Source: Myxococcales bacterium (GTDB lineage: Bacteria > Myxococcota_A > Polyangia > Polyangiales > Polyangiaceae). From it: a stretch of DNA of 64,000 nucleotides. The stretch spans positions 33,483-97,482 of the forward strand of contig SECP01000034.1 in assembly GCA_004193285.1 (NCBI GenBank), in the 5' to 3' direction. The first letter of the stretch is position 1. Each line of letters starts with the position of its first letter. The notes beneath the pieces were generated by a model that saw nothing but the letters and a program-made list of their open reading frames with translations, did not search any database and was not told the origin of the DNA. Below are positions 37,958 to 47,278 of this stretch, in pieces. A program made the position numbers and the translations under genes.

Positions 37958-38397
37958 CCGCCACGCTCAAGCTCCGCCGCACCGGCACCGTCGAGGTGCC
38001 GCTTCCCGCCTATCAAACGCCCGGCTCCGCTGGCCTGGACCTCTGCGCCGCCCTCGCCGAGCCAGTTCGGATCGGCCCTGGTGAGCGACGCCTGATTCCC
38101 TCCGGGCTCGTCTTCGAGCTGCCGGGCGGCTACGAAGCGCAGGTTCGCCCCCGCTCCGGCTTGGCGCTCAAGCATGGCGTCACCATCGTGAACGCGCCGG
38201 GAACGATCGACTCGGACTACCGCGGGGAAGTCGGAGTGGTGCTCATCAACCATGGTCAGGAGCCCTTCGTGGTCGAGCCGCTGTCACGCATCGCGCAGAT
38301 CGTGGTCGCGCCGGTCACCCAGGTGCACATCGAAGTTGCCGAAGCATTGACCGAAACGACGAGAGGAGCTGGAGGGTATGGAAGCACGGGGCGGTAG
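37954..38397 (+). CDS. dut: Deoxyuridine 5'-triphosphate nucleotidohydrolase
   Basis: 147 residues, homotrimeric dUTPase size. The five motifs are present: SAGLDLCA, PRSGLALKHGV, NAPGTIDSDYRGE with the catalytic Asp, RIAQIVVAPV and the terminal GGYGSTGR that closes over the active site. It hydrolyses dUTP to dUMP and pyrophosphate. It overlaps the STAND gene start-to-stop and its end overlaps the next lipoprotein start by 20 bases. Confidence 0.96.
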   Translation: MTATLKLRRTGTVEVPLPAYQTPGSAGLDLCAALAEPVRIGPGERRLIPSGLVFELPGGYEAQVRPRSGLALKHGVTIVNAPGTIDSDYRGEVGVVLINHGQEPFVVEPLSRIAQIVVAPVTQVHIEVAEALTETTRGAGGYGSTGR

Positions 38398-39091
38398 TTG
38401 GGGGGCGGGGTTCGTTGCGCTGTGGCTAGCCGTCGGTTGCGGCGGAGCCTCGACCCACAACCCCAATGAAGAAGCGGGGTCGGGCGCGGTCGGTGGCGCC
38501 TCCGGGCCTACGACGAGCGGCGGTACGGCCGGGACCACTGCGATCGGCGGCACTGCGGTCGGCGGCGCTGCGGTCGGCGGCGGCGCTACGATGGGTGGCG
38601 GGGGCGGCGGGGAGCCAGGGCGTGTGTCACCGCTCGCCGGTGTTCCGCTGGATGAAACGTTCCCGTGGTTCATGGAAACTCACGACGGCCCATCGAGCGG
38701 GCTTCTGTGGGCGAAGGACGGCGTGCTCGACTTCGAGCTCGAGGGCGCCCCCCTCGAGGCGACGCTCTCGACCCACAATCACTTGGACGCGGTGCAGGGG
38801 TCGAAAGGAGTGACATTCCGCGGCAAAGCTAGCCGCCCGCTGCGGCTGCTCGTGAGCGTGAAGTCCACGCTGGATTCCGACTACTTCGGGGCACGTGACG
38901 CCGGCAATGATTGGCCGGTCGCGCCGGCCATGCTCACGACGGAGTGGGCGGCGTTCGAGGTCCGGCTCGAAGATCTGCGCCCGCCAGAGGTCATCGATCC
39001 GAAGTCTCCGCCTGGCTTTACGCTCGCTTTCATCGTGGACGAGCCCAACGGGCCCGTCCAGCTGTGGCTCGACGACGTGGTCTTCTTCTAA
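38378..39091 (+). CDS. Lipoprotein with Gly/Thr-rich linker and carbohydrate-binding-like beta domain
   Basis: 237 residues, with GAGGAG nine bases before the ATG. The signal peptide ends at LAVGCGG (Cys about 21). Residues about 28-85 are a Gly/Thr/Ala linker (GGTAVGGAAVGGGAT). Residues about 90-237 look like a beta-sandwich of the type seen in complex-I intermediate-associated or carbohydrate-binding modules (VTFRGKASRPLRLLVSVKST; WAAFEVRLEDLRPP; LWLDDVVFF). The related lipoprotein at 48929 shares the same layout and ending. Cell-surface location is likely; ligand unknown. Confidence 0.75.
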   Translation: MEARGGSWGAGFVALWLAVGCGGASTHNPNEEAGSGAVGGASGPTTSGGTAGTTAIGGTAVGGAAVGGGATMGGGGGGEPGRVSPLAGVPLDETFPWFMETHDGPSSGLLWAKDGVLDFELEGAPLEATLSTHNHLDAVQGSKGVTFRGKASRPLRLLVSVKSTLDSDYFGARDAGNDWPVAPAMLTTEWAAFEVRLEDLRPPEVIDPKSPPGFTLAFIVDEPNGPVQLWLDDVVFF

Positions 39092-39882
39092 AGCGCCGCC
39101 AGGCGCTTCAGGAAGGCGTGCAGCTCCAGACGCACCGCGGCTCGCTCTACGTCCCGCGTGAGGATATGGCGCGACCGTGCAAACACCACCGTTCGCTTGT
39201 CAAGGGTGCCCAGCCGTACCGCGACGCGGAACGCATTTTCCACGGGCGCCACTGCGTCCAGCGCGCCGTGCAAGAGCAGGGTGGGGGCGTGGACCAGGTG
39301 GAGCTGGTCGGCCAGCTCTTGCCCCGCCTTCAGCAAGGAAATGGCGGCGTGAATCGGCTGTGCGTTGTACGTGAGGTGGACGGCGCGCTGCTCGCTGTCG
39401 CCGAGATCCGGCGCGGTTTTGCTCAGCCAAAAATCCGGCAGCCGCAGTCGCCCCAGCAGGCGCAGCGGCAAGGCGGGCCATGGGCTCCGGAGCCACACCG
39501 CGTTCGCGATGGCGATCACTCCCGCCGTGGACTGCGGGTGATTCTTGGCCAGGTGGAAGGCGAGCAGGGCCCCCATCGACAAGCCGCACGCGATCACCGG
39601 CCCACGCGTCGCCGCTCGCGCGTAGTGCTCTTCCGCCGCCGACAGCCAGTCCGCAAACGTCGTGGCGGCGAGGTCCGCGACGCGCAATCCATGACCCGGC
39701 AGCAGGGGCGCCTCCGCGGCCAGCCCTAGCTCGCGGGCGACTTCCACCACCAGCGCGACCTCTTGCGGGGTGCCGGTGAAGCCGTGAAACGCGAGGACGG
39801 TCGGCGCTCGGCCCGGGACCACCAGGGCGTCCGCGACGCCTTCGCCCATGAGCGAGCCGCGCGGACGGTTGGCGGAGGTCAT
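39088..39882 (-). CDS. Alpha/beta hydrolase, carboxylesterase/monoacylglycerol-lipase type
   Basis: 264 residues. Oxyanion-hole motif HGFTGTPQE, lid-proximal LPGHGLR, nucleophile Ser in ACGLSMGALLAF, acid Asp in LHGALDAVAPVENA and the likely catalytic His in RSRHILTRDVER. It resembles Est30-like carboxylesterases. No signal peptide, so it is cytoplasmic. The ATG overlaps the stop of the NtrC-type regulator, making it third in a bamD-regulator-hydrolase unit. Its end overlaps the lipoprotein end by 4 bases. Confidence 0.87.
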   Translation of the reverse strand: MTSANRPRGSLMGEGVADALVVPGRAPTVLAFHGFTGTPQEVALVVEVARELGLAAEAPLLPGHGLRVADLAATTFADWLSAAEEHYARAATRGPVIACGLSMGALLAFHLAKNHPQSTAGVIAIANAVWLRSPWPALPLRLLGRLRLPDFWLSKTAPDLGDSEQRAVHLTYNAQPIHAAISLLKAGQELADQLHLVHAPTLLLHGALDAVAPVENAFRVAVRLGTLDKRTVVFARSRHILTRDVERAAVRLELHAFLKRLAAL

Positions 39883-41330
39883 GCGTCGCCGCGCTTGATG
39901 CCGTAAGCGCGGATCTTCTTGTGCAGGTTCGTGCGCTCCACGCCGAGCACCACCGCCGCCTTGGAGATGTTCCAGTCCAGCGCTTTGAGGGTATCCACGA
40001 TGTACGTGCGCTCCGCGCCTTCGCGGAACTCGCGAAGTGTGAGCTGCGCGCCGGGGACCTTGGGCAGCGGAGTCGTGAGCGAGGGATGCATCGAGTCCTC
40101 GGCCTCCGACTCGTGCTCGTCCTCGAAAGGGCTCAGATGAGGATCTTCCGGCAGATCCGCGACCGTGATGACGTCACTGGAGAGGATGGCGGCGCGCTCC
40201 ACCACGTTCTTGAGCTCGCGCACGTTGCCGGGAAACTTGCGGCGCTGGAGCGCCTCGAACACGCCGGGGTCGATCTTCTTTTCGCGGAGCCCGTTTTCTT
40301 GGCAGAAGGAAGAGACGAACGCGGCGGCGAGCAGGGGCACGTCCAGCCGGCGCTCGCGCAAGGCGGGCACCCGCATCGGAAATACATCCAGGCGGAAGAA
40401 CAAGTCTTCGCGAAAAGTGCCGCTCTGAACCTCTTTGCTCAGGTCCTTGTTGGTCGCCGCGAGCACCCGTACGTCCACGTGGATGACATGCTCGGAGCCG
40501 ACTCGCACTACCTCGCCGTTTTGCAGCGCGCGGAGCACCTTGGCCTGCGCGGTCAGGTCCATGTCGCCGATCTCGTCCAAGAACAGCGTGCCGCCGTGCG
40601 CTTGCTCGAAGAAGCCGCGCTTGCGGCCCTGAGCGCCGGTGAAGGAACCTCGCTCGTGGCCGAACAGCTCGCTCTCGATCAGCTCGCGCGGGATGGCGGC
40701 GCAGTTGACCTTGATGAAGGGCGCGTCCTTGCGCGGGCTGAGGCGGTGGATGGCGCGGCTTACCAGCTCCTTGCCGGTGCCGGATTCACCGGTGATGAGC
40801 ACGCTCGCCTTCGTCGGAGCGACCTTGTCGATCTCCGCGAACAGCTTTTGAATCGGCGCGCTGGTGCCGATCATCTCGTACCGAGCCTCGAGCTCCGCGC
40901 GCATCCGCTCCACGGTGCGTGAGAGCCGCGCGGTGCGAATCGCGTTCTGCACGCTGACCAAGACGCGCTCGCGCGACAGCGGCTTCTCGAAGAAATCGCT
41001 GGCGCCCAGCTTGATGGCCAGAACCGCGTCGTGCACCGTCGCGTGGCCGCTCACGACCACGACCGGAATGTGCTTGGTCGCTTCGTCCGCGCGCACCTTC
41101 TCGAGCGCTTGTAAGCCGGACATGCCGGGCAGCTTCAGGTCGAAGATCGCGACGTCGACGGGCTGCTCCGGGTCCGACAACACCTCGAGCGCTCGCTCCG
41201 CGCTATCGGCTTCCAGCACCTTGAAGCCCTCACCGGTGAGCACCATCGACAAGGTGCGGCGGATGTTCTTCTCGTCGTCGACGACCAGCACCGACGGTAC
41301 CGCTTCGGTGAGCGCGGACGCCTCGGTCAT
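39879..41330 (-). CDS. Sigma-54-dependent response regulator (NtrC family)
   Basis: 483 residues. The receiver domain (about 13-130) has VVDDEKN, phospho-acceptor D64 in FDLKLPGM and the SGHAT and FFEKPL motifs. The AAA+ domain (about 150-390) has GESGTGKELVSRAIH, the sigma-54 contact loop GSFTGA, and LFLDEIGDM. The C-terminal Fis-type HTH is DWNISKAAVVLGVERTNLHKKI. It activates sigma-54 promoters when phosphorylated; no sensor kinase is adjacent. It overlaps the bamD stop, an unusual partner, so control of envelope genes is possible but unproven. Confidence 0.93.
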   Translation of the reverse strand: MTEASALTEAVPSVLVVDDEKNIRRTLSMVLTGEGFKVLEADSAERALEVLSDPEQPVDVAIFDLKLPGMSGLQALEKVRADEATKHIPVVVVSGHATVHDAVLAIKLGASDFFEKPLSRERVLVSVQNAIRTARLSRTVERMRAELEARYEMIGTSAPIQKLFAEIDKVAPTKASVLITGESGTGKELVSRAIHRLSPRKDAPFIKVNCAAIPRELIESELFGHERGSFTGAQGRKRGFFEQAHGGTLFLDEIGDMDLTAQAKVLRALQNGEVVRVGSEHVIHVDVRVLAATNKDLSKEVQSGTFREDLFFRLDVFPMRVPALRERRLDVPLLAAAFVSSFCQENGLREKKIDPGVFEALQRRKFPGNVRELKNVVERAAILSSDVITVADLPEDPHLSPFEDEHESEAEDSMHPSLTTPLPKVPGAQLTLREFREGAERTYIVDTLKALDWNISKAAVVLGVERTNLHKKIRAYGIKRGDA

Positions 41331-42172
41331 GTTTTGTCGAGCTGAGCGAGGAAGTTCTTGGCCGGCACCGCGAAAGCGCTCTCCGGGTAGTCGGAGAGGA
41401 GGCGATGGAGCACCTCACGCGCGTCTTTGCGGCGCTTCTGCTTCATGTAGATCTCGCCGAGCAGCACCAGTGCCTCGGGCTCCAGCCCGGAGCTCTTCAG
41501 GTTCTTGAGCGCATACTCGCAGCGCATCACCGCCGCGTCGAAGCGGCCTTGCCCCAAGTAAAAACGCGCTACGTAGAGCTCGTGCCGGGCGAGCAGCCCC
41601 AGCACGACGTCCAACATGTAGCGGAGCTCTTCCGCGTGCTCGGACCGCGGATAGTCCGAGAGATAGTTGCGAAGGGTGGTGAGCGCATCGTTGACGGACG
41701 CGAGGTCACGCTCCTCTAGAGGGGGCAGCATGATCGACTGGCTCACCGACTCGTACTCACCCTTGGCGACGCGGTAGCGCGCGTACGGCACCTCTGGGTC
41801 GTTCGGGTGGTCGTGAACGAATTCCTTGTAGCCGCTGATCGCCTCCGCGAACTTGTCTTGCTGGAACGCGGCGTCCGCGAGGCGTAGCTCTGCGAGCCGC
41901 GCGTAGCGGCTGTAGGCATATTTACGCTTCACCTCGTTGAGGAGCTCGGTGGCAAGCTGCCAGTTCTTGTCCTCCACCGCGGCCAGCGCGGCGTCGTAGT
42001 CGCGCTTGGCGTTGTCGGTGTAGTCCAGAGCGGTTTCCGCGTCGCCCTCTAGGGAAGCGCAGCCGAAACCCAGCACGGGAAGCGCGAGGCCCAGCGCGCA
42101 CACCGCGCGGGAAAGACCTGAGGAAAGGCCGCTCGGGACCCTGAATCGACGGCGCGCAGTCGGCGGCTTCAT
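41327..42172 (-). CDS. bamD: BamD-type outer-membrane assembly lipoprotein
   Basis: 281 residues from ATG at 42172 with GGTGG just upstream. A basic start and hydrophobic segment end at LGFGCAS (Cys about 38). TPR repeats follow: WQLATELLNEVKRKY, FAEAISGYKEFVHDHPNDPEVPYARYRVA and the characteristic DYPRSEHAEELRYML, ending in DYPESAFAVPAKNFLAQL. BamD is the essential TPR lipoprotein that joins BamA in inserting outer-membrane proteins. bamB lies 5 kb away on the other strand. greA is divergent, 127 bases upstream. Confidence 0.88.
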   Translation of the reverse strand: MKPPTARRRFRVPSGLSSGLSRAVCALGLALPVLGFGCASLEGDAETALDYTDNAKRDYDAALAAVEDKNWQLATELLNEVKRKYAYSRYARLAELRLADAAFQQDKFAEAISGYKEFVHDHPNDPEVPYARYRVAKGEYESVSQSIMLPPLEERDLASVNDALTTLRNYLSDYPRSEHAEELRYMLDVVLGLLARHELYVARFYLGQGRFDAAVMRCEYALKNLKSSGLEPEALVLLGEIYMKQKRRKDAREVLHRLLSDYPESAFAVPAKNFLAQLDKT

Positions 42173-42299
42173 TTTTCCACCGCTGGGTAGCGTTCTATGC
42201 CAGCGGCGGCAAGCGCGCCGAACGCGGGGTCCGGCCGAGAGCCCTTTTTGAACGAACTTTCTAGCCTGACGCGGAGACCGGGGTAATGATTGCCGCCCC

Positions 42300-42773
42300 A
42301 TGGCCGAGCCCGTTCCGATGACCCCCTTTGGTGCCCAAAAGCTCCGCGAGGAGCTTGCGCGTCTCAAAGAGGAGCGCCCCAAAATCTCGCGAGAAATCGG
42401 CGTCGCGCGTGAGCATGGCGACTTGAAGGAGAACGCCGAGTACCACGCCGCCAAGGATCGCCAGGGCATGGTCGAGGCGCAAATCAAGGACATCGAGGAC
42501 AAGCTGGCTCGCGCCGAGGTGATCGACCCCACCAAGCTGAGTGGGGACCGCGTGCGGTTCGGCGCCACCGTCAGCGTGACCAACTTGGATACGGACGAAG
42601 ACATCGTCTACCAAATCGTCGGCGCGGACGAAGCGGACATCAACGAAGGTAAGATCTCCGTCTCGGCGCCCCTCGCTCGCGCGCTGATCGGCAAATCGGT
42701 AGGGGACGAAGTGGTCGTGAATTTGCCCGCGGGCAAGCGCCGCTACGAGATCGCCGAAATCGCGTTTAAATGA
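42300..42773 (+). CDS. greA: Transcription elongation factor GreA
   Basis: 157 residues, the standard size. The N-terminal coiled coil carries the tip acidic pair in REHGDLKENAEYHAAKDRQG, which reaches into the RNA polymerase secondary channel. The C-terminal FKBP-like domain is intact (ISVSAPLARALIGKSVGDEVVV). It rescues backtracked polymerase. Its stop overlaps the start of the membrane/sulfatase fusion gene (ATGA), so they share a transcript. Confidence 0.96.
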   Translation: MAEPVPMTPFGAQKLREELARLKEERPKISREIGVAREHGDLKENAEYHAAKDRQGMVEAQIKDIEDKLARAEVIDPTKLSGDRVRFGATVSVTNLDTDEDIVYQIVGADEADINEGKISVSAPLARALIGKSVGDEVVVNLPAGKRRYEIAEIAFK

Positions 42774-45700
42774 GCGTGCGCGCCGACGGCGTCTCGCGTC
42801 CGAGCATTTCTCCAGCCGCCGCGGCGAGGCTGACCACGCTCAGCAAGCCGTTCGCGGCCGCGTTCGGCGCGCTTTCGAGCCTCGGGCTGCTCGGGCTGGA
42901 GCTCATCTTGGTGCTCACCGTACGCAGCGCGGAGGTCTCGAGCGTGTGGGAGGCGCAGAGCGGCGCGCTGCTGCTACTGCCTGCGTTCGCGACGTTTGCG
43001 GTGTTGGGCGGCGCGTCCGGCGGCCTGTCGCTGCATTTGCTGCTGCTCGCCGGGCGATCGCGACCCCACCGGGTGATGCTCGGGCTGCTGGTGGCGACCG
43101 CGGTAGCGCTGGCCGCCTTCGGGGTGGGCGGCGGGCGGCATCTCTCGGCTCCAGGGGTGCGGCTCGGCTTCGCCCTCGCGGTCGCGGGCGGTGCCTGCGC
43201 GGCGGCGCTCCTTCTGGCTCCTACGCTGTCGGCCCGGCTGGAACGAACCCCGCGCCGCTTCGCGCTCGGCGCCGCCCTCGTGGTGCTGGCTCTGGAACTC
43301 GCCAATCATTTCGTCCTGGTGCGGCTGTACCCGGCCTTCCACAGCGCGCTGGCCGGCGGCGCGCTCGTGCTGGCACCGGCGGTGCTGCTGCCCCTCCTGG
43401 CCGGCGCGAGGAGCCCGCGCTGGCGAGAGCCGCGCGTCGCCGCCGCGGTCGCGCTCGGCTTGGCGCTGGTCGCAGCGCTCGGCGCGGCCGCGCTGCGCTC
43501 AGCCGCGGAGCGGCTGGCCCGCTTCGACAACTTCCGGCTCATCCTGGTCGAATCGGCGCCGCTCTCCGGCGAGGTGGTCGCACTGAGCGCGGTCTTCGCC
43601 CCCCCTGAGCCGCTGACGGACGCGGAGGGCGCGGCTCCCGAGAGCGCGGCGGAGAGCGGGAGCGCTGGTGGGCTGGACTTTCAAGGTCACGACGTGCTGC
43701 TCGTGACGGTGGACGCGCTACGGGCGGACCACGTGGGCGCTTACGGCTACGCGCGCAAGCTGACCCCGCATTTCGACGCGCTCGCGGCGCGCGGCACGAC
43801 CTTCGAATACGCGTATTGCCCGACTCCGCACACGTCGTACTCGGTGACTTCGCTGCTCACCGGCAAGTACCTCCGGCCCTTGCTCCAGCAGGGGGCGGGG
43901 GAGGACTCGGACACCTGGGCCAAGCTCCTACGCACGTACGGCTACCGCACCGCGGCCTTCTACCCGCCGGCTGTCTTCTTCATCGATCAAAGCCGTTTTG
44001 CTGCCTTCGAGCAGCGCTCGCTCGATTTCGAGTACCGGTGGGTGGAGTTTGCGGAGGGCGAGAAGCGCCTCACCCAAGTGCGGGACTACCTGGCCGCGGC
44101 GCCGCGCGAGCAACCTCTGTTCGTCTGGGTGCACCTCTTTGGTCCGCACGAGCCTTACGAAGCGCACCCGGAGCTGGGGCTTTCACTGGGCGATCGCGAC
44201 GTGGATCGCTACGACGCCGAGATCGCGGCCGCGGACGCGACGTTCGGGGAGCTGACGAAGCTCATGAACCAACGCCGGCCCGGCGCCGTGACCATCTTGA
44301 GCGCCGACCATGGCGAGGAGTTCGGCGATCACGGGGGCCGGTACCACGGCAGCTCCGTGTACGAAGAGCAGGTGCGGGTACCGCTGATCATCGCGGGGCC
44401 GGGCGTGAAAACGCAGCGCGTGCCGGAGGTCGTACAGACCATCGACCTGCTGCCGACGGTGCTGTCGGCCCTGGCCGTCCCGCGACCGCCGCGCATCCGC
44501 GGTCGCGATCTCGGCCCGCTGCTGTCGGGGGCTCGGCCGCCGGGCCCCGGTATGGCCTTCGCGGAGACGGACGAGCAAGCGCTCTACGCCGAGGGCTCGC
44601 TTCGGCTCCTCTGCGCGAGGCGCGTGGGCGCCTGCAAGCTGTTCGACTTGGAGAAGGACCCGAAGCAGACGCGCGATGCCAGCGCCGACCACCCCGAAGC
44701 GCTGGCTCGTCTTCGCTCCAAACAGCGTGAGCTGGCGGCCTCCCATGGTCGCTACGAGCAGTCCGGTCTCCGCGCGGAGGGCAAGGGCTGGCCGGCTGCG
44801 ATCTTGCGCGGCCAGGGCGGGGACGGGGACGCGGCAGAAGAGATCGCCAGCATGCTGGAGGACGCCGACGCGGCGATCCGGCGCAAGGCGGCGGAGCTCC
44901 TGTTCGAGCTGCGTCGAAAAGAGACGGTCCCGGCGCTACGGCTCGCGCTCGGGCGGGCGGAGGATGAGGACGTACGCCGGTACGCGGCGCTGGCGCTGAC
45001 CCGCCTCGGTGAAGGCGCGCCGCTCACGGTGGAGCTCCTGAAGAGCCCGAGCCTGGAGTTCCGGCGTCTGGCGGCGCTGGCCCTCGGCGAGAGCGGCGAC
45101 AAACGCGGCGAAGAGCTGCTCGTCGCGTGGTGGCGGGACGCACCGGCGCGTGACTTTCAGCGCTCGCGCGAGCTGCTGGACGTGCTGGGAGGGCTTCGCA
45201 GCAAGGACGCGGTAGTGCCGCTGATGCAGTCGCTTTCGGACGTGCGGCTCCGCCCGTACATCGCGCAGACGCTCGGTAAGATCCGCGACGAGGCCGCGGC
45301 GGGGGCGCTGCTCACGGCCCTCAACGACGAGCGAATGCAGAGCACCCGGGTCGCCCTCGCGAGCGCTCTCGCGGACTTGGACGCAGGTCCGGCGCTGGCC
45401 GCGCCTCTGGTGCGGTTCCTCGGCGTGCCGGATCCGCTGCCGGGCGGCTTGCAGCTGGCGGAGCGCGCCAAGATCCTGGAGCACGTGGGCGGTCCCACCG
45501 GGCGTGACGCGGTGCGGCTCAAGCGCGACGAGAACCTCGGGGTGAAGCTCACGGTCACCATTCCCCCAGGCGGCAACGGCAAAGGGGTTCGGCTGCTGGC
45601 GCGGGTGCGAAACACCGGCACGGCCGCGGGGTCGCTGTTGTTTGCCCGGTCCGTGGAAGGCGCCGCCGAGCCGAAGAGCGGGGTGAGCCTGACGCTCCCC

Positions 45701-45937
45701 AAGCTGCCGGTGATTGACGAATCTCGAGCCCTTCGGCTCAGCGTGCCGCCCTCAGCGGAGGCCCAGGAGCTCTCGGCTCGGCTTCCGGACAGCTTTGGAG
45801 CCAAAGCCGCGCTTCGGGCGAGCTTTTTGCTCTATGCGGAGCGCGGCATCGAGGTCGAGACGGTGGCTTTGGTGCCGCTTTCGGACGAGCTACCGCCGCC
45901 GCCGCCCAAGCCCTGGCGGCCCCCCACGACGCCGTGA
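42770..45937 (+). CDS. Polytopic membrane protein fused to a sulfatase/phosphotransferase-fold domain and HEAT repeats
   Basis: 1055 residues. About six or seven hydrophobic segments lie in residues 25-270. Next is an alkaline-phosphatase-superfamily domain (about 303-630): VLLVTVDALRADHVGAYGY, the nucleophile region HTSYSVTSLLTG, FVWVHLFGPHEPYE, and the metal site LSADHGEEFGDHGGRYHG. The sulfatase Cys-x-Pro-x-Arg motif is missing; T355 sits at the nucleophile position, as in EptA- or LtaS-like transferases and related hydrolases. Residues about 670-900 are HEAT-like repeats (RKAAELLFELRRKETVPALRL), then a beta-rich tail. The sulfatase-fold part probably faces the periplasm and acts on lipid or glycan headgroups. 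Between greA and the yfgM/bamB pair; ATGA-coupled to greA. Confidence 0.82.
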   Translation: MSVRADGVSRPSISPAAAARLTTLSKPFAAAFGALSSLGLLGLELILVLTVRSAEVSSVWEAQSGALLLLPAFATFAVLGGASGGLSLHLLLLAGRSRPHRVMLGLLVATAVALAAFGVGGGRHLSAPGVRLGFALAVAGGACAAALLLAPTLSARLERTPRRFALGAALVVLALELANHFVLVRLYPAFHSALAGGALVLAPAVLLPLLAGARSPRWREPRVAAAVALGLALVAALGAAALRSAAERLARFDNFRLILVESAPLSGEVVALSAVFAPPEPLTDAEGAAPESAAESGSAGGLDFQGHDVLLVTVDALRADHVGAYGYARKLTPHFDALAARGTTFEYAYCPTPHTSYSVTSLLTGKYLRPLLQQGAGEDSDTWAKLLRTYGYRTAAFYPPAVFFIDQSRFAAFEQRSLDFEYRWVEFAEGEKRLTQVRDYLAAAPREQPLFVWVHLFGPHEPYEAHPELGLSLGDRDVDRYDAEIAAADATFGELTKLMNQRRPGAVTILSADHGEEFGDHGGRYHGSSVYEEQVRVPLIIAGPGVKTQRVPEVVQTIDLLPTVLSALAVPRPPRIRGRDLGPLLSGARPPGPGMAFAETDEQALYAEGSLRLLCARRVGACKLFDLEKDPKQTRDASADHPEALARLRSKQRELAASHGRYEQSGLRAEGKGWPAAILRGQGGDGDAAEEIASMLEDADAAIRRKAAELLFELRRKETVPALRLALGRAEDEDVRRYAALALTRLGEGAPLTVELLKSPSLEFRRLAALALGESGDKRGEELLVAWWRDAPARDFQRSRELLDVLGGLRSKDAVVPLMQSLSDVRLRPYIAQTLGKIRDEAAAGALLTALNDERMQSTRVALASALADLDAGPALAAPLVRFLGVPDPLPGGLQLAERAKILEHVGGPTGRDAVRLKRDENLGVKLTVTIPPGGNGKGVRLLARVRNTGTAAGSLLFARSVEGAAEPKSGVSLTLPKLPVIDESRALRLSVPPSAEAQELSARLPDSFGAKAALRASFLLYAERGIEVETVALVPLSDELPPPPPKPWRPPTTP

Positions 45938-45973
45938 TTGGCCTGGAGCCGGTCGGTGGTATAGAGCGGCGCC

Positions 45974-47278
45974 GTGAGCGAACCGAAGGAAACCGAGTCG
46001 GGCACCGAAGCCCAAGCCGAAGGACTGAGCGAACCGCGTGAGGCCGATGCGTCCAGCGACGACGCAGAGAGCAGCGCGGGCGCGAAGGTGGCCGAGGCCG
46101 ACGAGGCGACCGACGCCGCGGAAGGCGCTGCCGCCGAGCCCGCGGAGGCGCCCAAGAAGAAAAAGAAGAGGGCGCGCGAGCAGGAGCCGGAGACGATCAA
46201 GGATCGCAACGCCCGCGTGCGCGCGGAGGCGGCGGAGAAGCGTCGCAGCAAGCGCGATCGCGAGCAGGGCACGGCGCCGAGGCGAAACCTGGACGCGAGC
46301 GAGGTGATGGACGACGCGCTGGCGCGCTCCACCCATGCGGCGGCCGGCTTCCTCAGCAAGCACTTCAATAAAGTGCAGTGGGTGATCATGGCCGGTCTTG
46401 CCGGTTGGATCGGCTACGAGGTCTACGCCTGGCGTCACGAGAAGAACACGCAGAAGAATACCGAGGCGCTGTTCACCGCGCTCGCCGCCGAGACAGGCAA
46501 AGTCGGCACTGCGACGCCGGACCCGGCGGACGAAGGCGGTCTGCCCGAAGACGGGCGCAGCACGTTCGCGACCGATGAAGAGCGACTCAAGGCGGCCAAG
46601 AGCGCGTACGTTCTGGCGAGCAGCAGCACCGGCTCGGTGATCGCGGACCTCGGCGTCGCCGGGACCGCCTACGACCTCGGTCAGTACAAGGAGGCGCAAA
46701 CGTCGTACGAAAAGGTGCAGCAAAGCGCCCTGTACGCGAAGGACAACGACGTCAAAGGTCGCACCCTGGAGGGCCTCGCGATGTCGCTCGAGGCGCAGAA
46801 GAACGACGACGGCGCGCTCAAGGCGTTCCGCGAGCTCTCCAACATGGACAGCGCGAATTTCGCGGCGCTCGGCCTTTACCATCAGGCTCGGATCCTCAAG
46901 CAGCAGGGCAAGAACGACGACGCGCTGAAGCTGCTGGAGAAAGCTGGCGACAAGCTCGCGACCCTCAAGGAGACACCGGCCGTGATCCGCTACGTGGGCC
47001 GCAACGTGCTCGAGCTCCTGGAGTCGCTCGACGCGAAGAAGGCAAAGGAGCTTTCCGACAAGCTCATCTCGGCGGAGGCGAAGAAGCAGCAAGAAGCAGC
47101 CGCCAAGATGCCGGGCATGCAGAACCTCTCGCCGGACATGCAGCGCAAGCTGCAAGAGATGATGGACAAGATGCAAAAGGAAGCGCCGCCCGCGCCCACG
47201 GGCGACTCCGCTCCCGCGCCAGGTCCCGTTTTACCCGGCCCCGTGCAAGACGCGCCCGCTCCTTCGGAGGCTCCTTGA
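45974..47278 (+). CDS. YfgM-like TPR membrane protein
   Basis: 434 residues from GTG. Residues 1-110 are highly charged (Glu/Ala then Lys/Arg-rich KKKKKRAREQ) and cytoplasmic. One transmembrane helix (about 133-152, VQWVIMAGLAGWIGYEV) is followed by a periplasmic TPR region (DLGVAGTAYDLGQYKEAQTSYEKV; GLYHQARILKQQGKNDDAL) and a Met/Pro-rich tail. This layout and its position directly before bamB match YfgM, the SecYEG-associated periplasmic TPR protein. The long charged N-terminus is not found in Escherichia coli YfgM. The stop overlaps the TTG of bamB. Confidence 0.78.
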   Translation: MSEPKETESGTEAQAEGLSEPREADASSDDAESSAGAKVAEADEATDAAEGAAAEPAEAPKKKKKRAREQEPETIKDRNARVRAEAAEKRRSKRDREQGTAPRRNLDASEVMDDALARSTHAAAGFLSKHFNKVQWVIMAGLAGWIGYEVYAWRHEKNTQKNTEALFTALAAETGKVGTATPDPADEGGLPEDGRSTFATDEERLKAAKSAYVLASSSTGSVIADLGVAGTAYDLGQYKEAQTSYEKVQQSALYAKDNDVKGRTLEGLAMSLEAQKNDDGALKAFRELSNMDSANFAALGLYHQARILKQQGKNDDALKLLEKAGDKLATLKETPAVIRYVGRNVLELLESLDAKKAKELSDKLISAEAKKQQEAAAKMPGMQNLSPDMQRKLQEMMDKMQKEAPPAPTGDSAPAPGPVLPGPVQDAPAPSEAP

